Origin: Paracoccus aminovorans
GTDB lineage: Bacteria > Pseudomonadota > Alphaproteobacteria > Rhodobacterales > Rhodobacteraceae
Direction of reading: 5' to 3'
DNA: 64,000 nucleotides
NCBI RefSeq assembly: GCF_001546115.1
Contig: NZ_KQ955209.1
Location: 1,196,037-1,260,036 of the forward strand
A program made the translations under genes and the position numbers. A model generated the notes under the pieces. It worked only from the letters and a program-made list of their open reading frames with translations. It made no database searches and was not told the DNA's origin. Positions 35,655 to 42,886 of the stretch are shown piece by piece; position 1 is the stretch's first letter; each line of letters begins with the position of its first letter.

Positions 35655-37027
35655 GCTGCCTTGCTCCGGCGGCGCTTGCGGGGGGCTGCGTCACCCTCAG
35701 CGTCGTCATCCGCTTTCTCGGCCCCGGCATCATCGCCCAGCCGCTCGGTCCTCATCTGCGCGAAGGTCCGGCCGTAGCCATCGAGGATCGCGTCCTTGCC
35801 GGTCTCGGCCTGCCAGCGTTCCACGGCGACATCGACATAGGCGGGGCTGATCTCCATCGCGAAGACCCGCCGCCCGTTAGCCTCACCGGCCATGATCTGT
35901 GAGCCGGAGCCCGAGAACGGCTCGTAGCAGAGCCCACCCCGCGCCACATGCTGGCGCATCGGAATGCCGAAGGCGTCGAGCGGTTTCGGTGTCGGATGAT
36001 CGGGCCGCTCGTCCTTGGCGAAGGATGGCATCTCCCAGGTCGAGGGCAGCGTCTGCTCGGCGACCTTGGGCGGCCGGTTCGGGCGACGCCAGCCCATGAA
36101 GCAAGGTTCGTGCTTCCAGAGATAATGCGACCGGGTGAGAACACCGCGGTCCTTCACCCAGATGATCTGCTGATGCACAAACGCCCCGGCCTTTTCCCAG
36201 CAGGCTTCCAGCATCGCCTGGCGGCGCGAGGCGTGCCAGCAATACCAGGCGGCGTCCTCGGTGATCGCCTCTGCGATGGCCGCGCCGATGAAGCCGTCGT
36301 AGAGTTCTGCGCCTTGGCTGCTGTCGTCCCAGGTCGTGCCATAGGACTGGCTCCAATCCTTGTTGCGGGTTGGGTGGTTCGAGCCATCGTAATCGACCAG
36401 ATAGGGCGGATCGGTCGCAAACAGCACGGCCCGCTCGCCGTTCATCAGCCGGCGCACATCGTCGTGGGATGTGCTGTCACCGCAGAGCAGCCTGTGGGTG
36501 CCGAGCAACCACAGATCGCCGGTGCGCGAGGCCGGATGACGCGGAGGCTCGGGGATAATGACGGGTGGCGTCGACGTCTCGTCCTCCGCTTCCGCGCCGG
36601 CCAGCAGTCGGTCCAGTTCGCCGTCCTCAAAGCCCATGATCCCGAGATCGAAACCAGCCTCCTTCAGGTCGGACAGTTCCAGCGCCAGCAGCGCCTCGTC
36701 CCAGCCCGCATTCAGCGCGATGCGGTTGTCGGCCAGCACCAGCGCCCGGCACTGGCTGTCGCTGAGGCCGGTCAGCCTGATGGAGGGCACGGCGTCCATG
36801 CCAAGCAGGCGCGCGGCCAGTACGCGACCATGGCCGGCGATGATGGTGCCGTCCTCGGCGATCAGCACCGGGTTCACGAATCCGAACTCGCGGATCGAGC
36901 CGGCGATCTCGGCCAGCTGCGCCTCGGAATGGGTACGGGCGTTGCGCGCGTAAGGCACGAGGCGATCAAGCCCATGATATTCGATGACAAGTTCGCGATC
37001 GGACACGGCTGTATTTCCTTGTTGCAT
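35651..37027 (-). CDS. ParB-domain fused DNA methyltransferase (beta class)
   Basis: A 458-residue protein. The N-terminal ~130 residues are a ParB/Srx-type domain (YARNARTHSEAQLAEIAGSI, IIAGHGRVLAARLLG). The rest is a DNA methyltransferase with catalytic DPPY near residue 211 and the SAM motif EPFSGSGSQIMAGE near 380; motif IV before motif I makes it a beta-class N4-cytosine or N6-adenine enzyme. Such fusions are common in phages, where they protect DNA from host restriction. The start may also be the GTG or later codon near VSDREL. Confidence 0.88.
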   Translation of the reverse strand: MQQGNTAVSDRELVIEYHGLDRLVPYARNARTHSEAQLAEIAGSIREFGFVNPVLIAEDGTIIAGHGRVLAARLLGMDAVPSIRLTGLSDSQCRALVLADNRIALNAGWDEALLALELSDLKEAGFDLGIMGFEDGELDRLLAGAEAEDETSTPPVIIPEPPRHPASRTGDLWLLGTHRLLCGDSTSHDDVRRLMNGERAVLFATDPPYLVDYDGSNHPTRNKDWSQSYGTTWDDSSQGAELYDGFIGAAIAEAITEDAAWYCWHASRRQAMLEACWEKAGAFVHQQIIWVKDRGVLTRSHYLWKHEPCFMGWRRPNRPPKVAEQTLPSTWEMPSFAKDERPDHPTPKPLDAFGIPMRQHVARGGLCYEPFSGSGSQIMAGEANGRRVFAMEISPAYVDVAVERWQAETGKDAILDGYGRTFAQMRTERLGDDAGAEKADDDAEGDAAPRKRRRSKAA

Positions 37028-37130
37028 GGGCCGCTACCCCCCCCCCCCTCGCCATTTTGGCCACAGATGCAGAAAGCTTGGCGCGCGGTCCTGACGTCGA
37101 ACCGCCCAGAGATTCGATGTCCCCCCGGGG

Positions 37131-37487
37131 TCAGCCGCAGGGCTCGCGCACGGTCCGCCGATTGCCGAAGCCGCCATCCTCGGCCGCAGTCTTGCGGCTG
37201 TGGCAGGGGGCGCAGAGCGGCTGCCATCCGGTCTGGTCCCAGAACCGGGTGGTGTCGCCGCGATGCGGGGTGATGTGATCGACGGTGTTGGCGGTGGTCA
37301 GGCGCCCCTGGCGCTGGCATTCGGCGCAGAGCGGGTGGCGAGCCAGAAACAGCCGCCGTTCTGCCAGCCATCGGGCTGAGCGATAGAGCGCGCGGATGAC
37401 CGGATCACGCCGGCGGTCGGTGTCGCGGTCACGCTCCCGCTTGTCGCGCCGCCCCACCGGGCGATGGATGGACGGACGCTGCGGCAT
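37131..37487 (-). CDS. HNH endonuclease
   Basis: A 118-residue HNH nuclease. Motif elements are CAECQRQGRLTTANTVDHI, HRGDTTRFWDQ and WQPLCAPCHSRKT, with the two CxxC zinc pairs typical of phage packaging HNH enzymes. The start ATG 37487 was chosen over the longer frame to 37634, which is Pro-rich and improbable. It lies before the terminase genes, as in HK97-type modules where HNH helps terminase. Confidence 0.88.
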   Translation of the reverse strand: MPQRPSIHRPVGRRDKRERDRDTDRRRDPVIRALYRSARWLAERRLFLARHPLCAECQRQGRLTTANTVDHITPHRGDTTRFWDQTGWQPLCAPCHSRKTAAEDGGFGNRRTVREPCG

Positions 37488-37626
37488 GGGGCCTCGCGAA
37501 AAGGGTGGAACGGAGGGGGGAACGATCGGTGGCGCTCCTGGCGCTCTTCTCCCGATCATGCCCTGCTTGTAGCACGGATCTGTTGCACGTGTCGAACATG
37601 AATGTGTTGCAACACTCTGGACTCGT

Positions 37627-38010
37627 TCAAGCATTCAGCCGCGCGGCGATCTTCGTGAGCGCCAGCTGCCAGCGTCGCCAGGCGGTGGTGCGGTCGCAGC
37701 CCATCTCGCCCGCGATCACCTTCCACGGCACGCGTGCCGCCCGCGACCAGACCAGCTTGCGCTCGGGCTCCTCGATCCAGAGGACCCAGTCGAAGGTCCG
37801 CTCCAGCCGGGTGACGGCCGCCGCCGGCGGCCAGACCCGCATCGGCTCGGGTTCCATGGCAGCGATCTCGCGCTTCGTCCGCAGCACCTGCGGCCAGGCT
37901 CCGAAGTAGCCCTGGGCCTTCACCGGCGGCAGCTTGCGCAGGGTGCGGAACGCCTCCTCGAAGTGATCCGCGACATCGTCAGTGGTCCAGTCCCGATCAG
38001 CCATGGCCAC
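37627..38010 (-). CDS. DUF6362-like phage protein with helix-turn-helix
   Basis: A 127-residue protein ending in a helix-turn-helix (WKVIAGEMGCDRTTAWRRWQLAL) that suits DNA binding. The N-terminal part (DDVADHFEEAFRTLRKLPP) matches a phage family I know as DUF6362. It overlaps the next gene upstream by 14 bases. It could regulate the packaging genes. Confidence 0.7.
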   Translation of the reverse strand: MAMADRDWTTDDVADHFEEAFRTLRKLPPVKAQGYFGAWPQVLRTKREIAAMEPEPMRVWPPAAAVTRLERTFDWVLWIEEPERKLVWSRAARVPWKVIAGEMGCDRTTAWRRWQLALTKIAARLNA

Positions 38011-38227
38011 GCCCTCCCTCGCCGGCGCGGGGGCCGTAGAGCTTGCGACCCAGTTGCGCGACCATTTCGCGCTCGGGCCAGGTCAGCCGCGGATCATTCA
38101 CGCTGACCGCCAGCAGGCCCATTTCCTGCCAGCCGTCGCGCTTGACCTCATCGGGGCTGCGCCGCGTGCCACCGTAGCCGGGGGGCGCGTAGCGCATCGT
38201 TGTCAGTTTCATTCGGGCCATTGTCAT
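37997..38227 (-). CDS. Small phage protein of unknown function
   Basis: A 76-residue protein with a Gly/Arg/Pro-rich start and a helix (GWQEMGLLAVSVNDPRLTWP then EREMVAQLGRKLYG). It overlaps the DUF6362-type gene. The start may be 38227, 38221 or 38212. The same small gene occurs in the same place in other alphaproteobacterial prophages as far as I recall. Function unknown. Confidence 0.55.
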   Translation of the reverse strand: MTMARMKLTTMRYAPPGYGGTRRSPDEVKRDGWQEMGLLAVSVNDPRLTWPEREMVAQLGRKLYGPRAGEGGRGHG

Positions 38228-38302
38228 CTCCTGTCGTTCGGGCCGCTGTGATCGGGTGAGGCAGAGACGAGGACGGACGGAGGACCGCGGGCACGGACGC
38301 AG

Positions 38303-38342
38303 CGTATGGGCCGCCCCGCCTGACGGCGGGCGGTCCCATACG
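38303..38342. repeat. Long GC-rich hairpin next to the repeat array
   Basis: CGTATGGG-C-CGCCC-CGCC pairs with GGCGGGCGG-T-CCCATACG around a 4-base loop, a stem of about 17-18 pairs with one mismatch. There is no T-run on either side, so it is not a simple terminator. It lies in the 312-base gap between the small phage gene and the primase gene. Confidence 0.6.
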
Positions 38343-38420
38343 TAGTATGGGGGGGATCATTGTTCGACTTATTCAGTGGCTCATGACATTGATATTGCTT
38401 ACCTTTCCTGCTCTGCAGAA

Positions 38421-38546
38421 GTCGGACAAGGAAGTCGGACATGTCTGACTTCGACTTATGTAAGCCATTGATAATCAAGCAATCAGTCAGACAGGTGCGG
38501 AAGTCAGACATTCCCGACTTATGTCGGACAAGGGATTTGTCAGACA
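38421..38546. repeat. GTCRGACA repeat array, candidate origin or operator cluster
   Basis: The octamer GTC(A/G)GACA occurs at 38421, 38434, 38486, 38503, 38523 and 38539 in the same direction and once inverted at 38442-38449. The pair at 38433-38450 forms an 18-base palindrome with one mismatch (AGTCGGACATGTCTGACT). Spacing is 13-52 bases. AT-rich DNA lies at 38350-38410 and 38455-38485. The array touches the 3' end of the primase-helicase gene, where several phage satellites keep their replication origin. Confidence 0.6.
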
Positions 38547-40765
38547 TCGGCCACCTCCGGCCAGACCCAGACGGAGGGGTTCTCCACCTCGAGTGCGGCA
38601 CCGGAGGAGGCGCAGCGATAGTGGCTCGGGAAGACGGGGATCCCGTAGGCAGTCACCTCGCCGGTCTCGGGATCGACATGCTCCGCGCGGCCGAAGCGCA
38701 TGACTTCGACGCACATGTAGCCGAACCGTGACCGGACCAGTGGCAGTCCATAAAGGGCGCCGTTGCGCTGGTACTTGATGAAGCCCTTGGTCGCGAGGAC
38801 GTTGAGCCGGTCCTGGATGGTGTGATGGCTGCCGAGCCCCGCGCGGTTCTCGAAGGTCGAGGCGAACTGCGTCGAGGTGTAGAGCCGGCCTTCCGCAGCC
38901 TCCTCGTAGAGCAGGTCAAGGATCACCTCGGCCTTGCGGTCGCGCTCGGCGTCGAGACGGGCCCCGACCTCCTTGCGCACCAGACGATCGTTCATCGGGT
39001 TGATCTCGACCCATTGGCCGCCGATCTTGTCGACGAGCATCGGGGCCAGCGCCGGACCGTTGCGCAGCTCGATCTCGAGGCGGCGCGTGCTGGCCTCCTC
39101 GTCCGGGCGGTGCAGGATCAGACCGCTGGTGTAGAAGCCCCGCAGCGCGCTGGCACCCGACAGCGCCTGGAACGGATCGTCCTTGATCTGCTGACGCGCG
39201 AGTTTCCTGGTGTGATGGACGAGGATGATCCCGGCATCGGGATTGATCGCGGCCTGCAGCGCCTCGACGCGTTCCTTCAGGAAGAACATCATCGCGCTGT
39301 TGTCATTTTCGCCGCGGCTCTCGGGACCGCCGTCGAAGAGGTTCCGGATCGGATCGATGCAGATGATGTCGGGCGGCGCGTCGGGAAAGGCGGCACGGAT
39401 CGCGTCGGTGACGCGCTCGACCCCCTGTTGATCCAGCAGCAACTTCAGGCGCGGCGTGGCCACGAACCCTTCGCGGGCCGCGGCAATCACCTCGGGCGGC
39501 AATGCGATCTGGCGGATGCGTTCCCGCAGATAGTGGTATTGCAACTCCGCCTGCAGGTAGAAGATGCGCAGCGGCCGTGGCGGTGCGAAGCAGAGGAACG
39601 GCACCCCTGCGGCCATGTGGACAAGCCAGGAGATCAGGAAGTCGCTCTTGCCGACCTTGGGCGCGCCACCGAGCACCAGCAGGCCGCCCGGCGTCAGCAC
39701 CCGTGGGGCGATGAGATCATCGGGCAGCGGACTGGTGTCGTCGAGCAGCGTACCAAGGCTGATCCAGTCCAGTGGCGCGGGCGGCGGGGTCACCCGCGTC
39801 GGCACCGGCGGACCATTGCGCTCGAGATGTCGCATCCACAAGCGACGAGATTCGGCCTTCAGCCGCGCCTCAGGCCATGCTGGCCGCAGCATCGCTACAT
39901 TATAGCCGCGGATCGCGTCCCAGGCCTCGTCCAGCGACATTCGGCCCTCATGGGCCTGGCGCAGGTAATGACCGATCGCGGCACTGGCCCCCTGGAACCG
40001 GGTCCAGTCGTCCACCGCGCCTTCGCGCACCGGCGTGGTCAGCACGGCGTCGACCGACGGCTTGTCCGTGACGTTTGCGGCCCGCGGGGCGTCAGGCGAC
40101 GGCATCTCCGCCAAAGCCGGCATCGCGGCTGCGCGGGTCTCGAGTTCGGCCAGATCCACCTCGATCGCCTGATGATCGATGACCCGGACCTGTGACTTCA
40201 GTCCGTACTTGCCATGAACCGTGCCCGGCACACGGACCGGCTGATGCGCTGAGCCGAAACTGTCGTCTCCGCCGACCTTCCGTGCGAGCGTGGCGCGTAA
40301 CCGGCACAGTCTGTTAATATCCTCCCCCTCGACTGGCTCTGTCAGCTTCCACCACAGATGCAGCTTGGGCTGGCCGTCCCCGGTCATCCCGCCGCTTGCC
40401 ACGGTCAGCGTCGCCGGACCAAGGTGACGAACCAGGTGCGCGCGTTTGGCCGCAATGTCGCCCTCATCGAGATCGACGATCACTGCCTGCATCTGCAGCA
40501 CATGCTCGGCCCGGGCCTCACCCTGTCGGGCAACGGTTCCGGGGATGACATAGATGGCGCGGCCGAGCGGGGCGGCTGTGCCGGCGCAGGCGGTGATGAT
40601 CGCCGGCGCGTGCGCATCGGCTGGCAGCCAGCGCAGATCATGGGGCGGTGGCGGCACGACCGCCTTCTCGGGCAGCCCGCGGAGCGGGATCAACCCGTCG
40701 CACCAGGAGAAGACCACATCGAGGAACAGCGCGATCTGCGCGTGATCAACCCGGAGGCCGCTCAT
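38540..40765 (-). CDS. Primase-helicase replication protein
   Basis: A 741-residue protein. Residues about 1-240 resemble a RepB/AEP-type primase (VIVDLDEGDIAAKRAHLV, ASGGMTGDGQPKLHLWWK). Residues about 340-560 are an AAA/RecA-type ATPase like RepA or KaiC (Walker A GGAPKVGKSD, Walker B DIICIDPIRNLF, sensor VHHTRKLAR). The C-terminal ~150 residues are a winged-helix-like region with conserved Cys-rich end (CASSGAALE). It should start replication of the element. The putative origin lies at the end of the gene. Confidence 0.82.
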   Translation of the reverse strand: MSGLRVDHAQIALFLDVVFSWCDGLIPLRGLPEKAVVPPPPHDLRWLPADAHAPAIITACAGTAAPLGRAIYVIPGTVARQGEARAEHVLQMQAVIVDLDEGDIAAKRAHLVRHLGPATLTVASGGMTGDGQPKLHLWWKLTEPVEGEDINRLCRLRATLARKVGGDDSFGSAHQPVRVPGTVHGKYGLKSQVRVIDHQAIEVDLAELETRAAAMPALAEMPSPDAPRAANVTDKPSVDAVLTTPVREGAVDDWTRFQGASAAIGHYLRQAHEGRMSLDEAWDAIRGYNVAMLRPAWPEARLKAESRRLWMRHLERNGPPVPTRVTPPPAPLDWISLGTLLDDTSPLPDDLIAPRVLTPGGLLVLGGAPKVGKSDFLISWLVHMAAGVPFLCFAPPRPLRIFYLQAELQYHYLRERIRQIALPPEVIAAAREGFVATPRLKLLLDQQGVERVTDAIRAAFPDAPPDIICIDPIRNLFDGGPESRGENDNSAMMFFLKERVEALQAAINPDAGIILVHHTRKLARQQIKDDPFQALSGASALRGFYTSGLILHRPDEEASTRRLEIELRNGPALAPMLVDKIGGQWVEINPMNDRLVRKEVGARLDAERDRKAEVILDLLYEEAAEGRLYTSTQFASTFENRAGLGSHHTIQDRLNVLATKGFIKYQRNGALYGLPLVRSRFGYMCVEVMRFGRAEHVDPETGEVTAYGIPVFPSHYRCASSGAALEVENPSVWVWPEVADV

Positions 40766-40962
40766 TGCAGCCCCCCTTCGCCCCGTGCCAGATCGGCGGG
40801 CTGGATATAGACCGCGAACAAGTCTTCGCCGTCCCCATGCTGGCCGGCCGCCTCGAAGAAGTAATACCGGTCTGGCATCACCAGCTCGGTCAGCTCCCAG
40901 CGGCGGTAATACCCCGGCAGACGTTTCAGGAGATCAGGCGGCGGAATGGGCGGCAGTGTCAT
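40762..40962 (-). CDS. Small protein before the primase gene
   Basis: A 66-residue Pro/Tyr-rich protein (LLKRLPGYYRRWELTELVM) whose stop overlaps the primase start by 4 bases, so it is translationally coupled. Function unknown; it could be a primase cofactor. Nothing like a DNA-binding motif is visible. Confidence 0.5.
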   Translation of the reverse strand: MTLPPIPPPDLLKRLPGYYRRWELTELVMPDRYYFFEAAGQHGDGEDLFAVYIQPADLARGEGGLQ

Positions 40963-41039
40963 CGATCGGGCTCGTGAACAGGGGCTTCACCTGTTCAAAA
41001 GCCACCCCCGCACGCCGATCGGGACATTGAAGCCGCGAT

Positions 41040-41075
41040 TAAATGTGATATCTATAATTAAAATTGATATCGAGC
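41040..41075 (+). promoter_or_regulatory. FitAB promoter/operator
   Basis: An unusually AT-rich stretch has two GATATC palindromes (about 41048 and 41068) separated by about 14 bases, just before the antitoxin gene. FitA-type antitoxins repress their own operon through such palindromes. A TATAAT-like box lies between them. Confidence 0.5.
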
Positions 41076-41085
41076 GAGCTTCATC

Positions 41086-41325
41086 ATGGCCCAGATCGTC
41101 GTGCGTCAGATCCCGGAAGAGGTGCATCGCGCGCTGAAGGCGCAGGCCGCCGCGCATGGTCGCAGCGCCGAGGCCGAGTTGCGCGAGATCATTGCCCGCG
41201 CGGTGCTGCCGCAGTCGCGCCCGCGCGCGGGTGATCTGATGCGCAGTATCTGGTCCGGCGCCGAGACGGACGACCTTTCGGTCGAACGCGACCGGACGCC
41301 CGCGGAGCCGGCCGGTTTCGAATGA
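41086..41325 (+). CDS. fitA: FitA-type antitoxin (ribbon-helix-helix)
   Basis: A 79-residue antitoxin: the N-terminal ribbon-helix-helix (VVRQIPEEVHRALKAQAAAH, SAEAELREIIARAVL) and a C-terminal toxin-binding tail (DLMRSIWSGAETDDL). It neutralises the PIN toxin and represses the operon. Its stop overlaps the toxin's start by 4 bases. Confidence 0.88.
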   Translation: MAQIVVRQIPEEVHRALKAQAAAHGRSAEAELREIIARAVLPQSRPRAGDLMRSIWSGAETDDLSVERDRTPAEPAGFE

Positions 41326-41756
41326 TCATCCTCGACACCAATGTCGTCTCGGAGACGATGAAGCCGGCGCCAGAGCCGCGGGTGATCGACTGGCTCAACC
41401 GGCAAGAGTTGACCACCCTGCACCTGACCACCATCAGCCTGGCCGAGTTGCGGTTCGGCATTGCATGCCTGGACGCTGGGCGGCGTCGGGACGATCTTGA
41501 CGCGCGGCTCGAGCAGATGCTGGCCGAGGTATTTCCGGCACGTATCCTGTCGTTCGACGAGGCCGCTGCCAGTGCCTTCGGAGTATTGATGGCAACGGCG
41601 CGCCGGCAGGGACAGGCCGTGAGTTTTGCCGATGGCGCGATTGCTGCCATTGCCGCGGCACAGGGCTATCCCGTCGCCAGCCGCGACACCGCGCCCTTCG
41701 CCGCCATGGGCGTGGAGGTGGTGGATCCGTGGCACGAGGCGGCTCAAGGCCGGTAA
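41322..41756 (+). CDS. fitB: FitB/VapC-type PIN-domain toxin
   Basis: A 144-residue PIN ribonuclease. The acidic residues are present: Asp in IILDTNVVSE, Glu in LAELRFGIACLD, Asp in SFADGAIAAIA and Asp in ASRDTAPF. It would cleave RNA when the antitoxin fails. With fitA it is a maintenance or defence module within the phage-type block. It ends 13 bases into the next, convergent gene. Confidence 0.9.
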   Translation: MIILDTNVVSETMKPAPEPRVIDWLNRQELTTLHLTTISLAELRFGIACLDAGRRRDDLDARLEQMLAEVFPARILSFDEAAASAFGVLMATARRQGQAVSFADGAIAAIAAAQGYPVASRDTAPFAAMGVEVVDPWHEAAQGR

Positions 41757-42460
41757 TGGCCTCGCAGGCGCGCAGCGGCGCGTTGATAACGTTTCCGCGC
41801 CGCCCCATCGGACAGGCGGAGCGCGCTTGCCATCTCGATCTGATTTAAGCCGTCCACCGCGACGCCGAGGACCAGATCGGCATCTGACCCGATTACCGCC
41901 GACAGATCAGCCCGCAATTCCGCCCGCATCCGGGCCCGTTCCGCCCATGACGGCGGCGCGGCAATCCAGTCGGGTTCTACCTCCGCGCAAGATTGCTGGC
42001 GGTCGATCTCGCGTCGATGGGCGCGCAACAGATCGCGTTCGGTGTTCATCAGCACGGTGGCGGCGATATTGGTGACGCGACCGAGATCAAGGGTCCGGAT
42101 GATTTCCGTGCTGCGGGCCAGGAGGTCGGAGCTGATCTCGTCAGCAGTGCCGACACGACGACGCAGGCAGCGGTTGCGGATCGCATCGAGCCCCGGCCAC
42201 AGGGAAAGCAGCATGACGTGCAGGGCCAATCCCGCGGGACGATCGCGGCCTTGTGACCTGCGCACGAGGGCGGCGAGAATGGCGTTTCGCCCATCGAAAT
42301 CGAGATGCCCATGATGCAGGGCGCCGAGCAGCCCGACGATATCGGCGTAAGGCCGAAGCGACGGTTCGGCCGACCGGACGGCACGATAATCGCGTTGAGA
42401 TTGCAGGGTCGACGACGAACGGGCGAGATCCTCGCGGATCGCGAACCAGGAGAAAGACAC
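41744..42460 (-). CDS. Sigma-factor-like phage regulator
   Basis: A 238-residue protein with a C-terminal sigma-70 region-4-like helix-turn-helix (LNQIEMASALRLSDGAARKRYQRA) preceded by a helical part that could be region 2 (IAATVLMNTERDLLRAHRRE). It has the size of an ECF sigma factor but weak similarity. It may redirect RNA polymerase to the element's genes. It is convergent with fitB. Confidence 0.6.
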   Translation of the reverse strand: MSFSWFAIREDLARSSSTLQSQRDYRAVRSAEPSLRPYADIVGLLGALHHGHLDFDGRNAILAALVRRSQGRDRPAGLALHVMLLSLWPGLDAIRNRCLRRRVGTADEISSDLLARSTEIIRTLDLGRVTNIAATVLMNTERDLLRAHRREIDRQQSCAEVEPDWIAAPPSWAERARMRAELRADLSAVIGSDADLVLGVAVDGLNQIEMASALRLSDGAARKRYQRAAARLRGHYRP

Positions 42461-42557
42461 GGGACGCCAGCCTTCCGGCCGGGCGTCCAGCGCCTCTCTC
42501 GGGCCTCAGGGCGTCGTGCGCCTCTGATGATCGGGAAATTCAGGCGAACGGCGCGGC

Positions 42558-42797
42558 TTAACGCGCCGGTCCCTTCGTCTGGCTCATGGTCCCGCAGCGC
42601 CGGCAGGTCGCCGTGGCGGGATAGCTGAACAGATATTCGTGACCGCGCGCGAAGCTCACATGCATCAGGCCGTCGCGGTGGATGCCCAGCATCTTGCCGC
42701 AGCAGCTGCAGCACCAGGCGTCAGATGCGCTGGCGGTTTTGCGCGCGCTGCCAACAGCGGTGGCTTTGCGGATGGGGCGGGAGATGTAGTTCGGCAT
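42558..42797 (-). CDS. Small zinc-binding phage protein
   Basis: A 79-residue basic protein with four cysteine positions in two pairs (CCSCCGK near residue 30 and CRRCG near 66), a likely zinc ribbon, plus an FSY/YLFSY stretch. It is near the sigma-like gene and may be a transcription cofactor. Function unknown. Confidence 0.6.
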   Translation of the reverse strand: MPNYISRPIRKATAVGSARKTASASDAWCCSCCGKMLGIHRDGLMHVSFARGHEYLFSYPATATCRRCGTMSQTKGPAR

Positions 42798-42843
42798 TTG
42801 GAATGCTCCTCAGTTGGTGGAGCCTTTCCAATAATCACCCGAA

Positions 42844-42884
42844 TGTCGGACCCGCGCCCGTCAAGATTCGGATCTGCATCCGAC
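42844..42884. promoter_or_regulatory. Second TGTCGGAC-type site
   Basis: TGTCGGAC at 42844-42851 and TCCGAC at 42879-42884 resemble the GTCRGACA octamers of 38421-38546, here as a spaced inverted pair. They lie just upstream of the zinc-ribbon gene (42797) and at the 3' end of the large unknown gene. A shared regulator is a natural explanation. Confidence 0.4.
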
Positions 42885-42886
42885 TC

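Noticed and set aside
37037-37046. Run of about ten C bases as a phase-variable tract
   Set aside because: It lies between genes upstream of the methyltransferase start with no frame or promoter spacing that it would switch; it may matter for assembly accuracy only.
38421-38546. CRISPR array
   Set aside because: Repeats are only 8 bases, unevenly spaced, and no cas genes are near. No CRISPR array is seen anywhere in the window.
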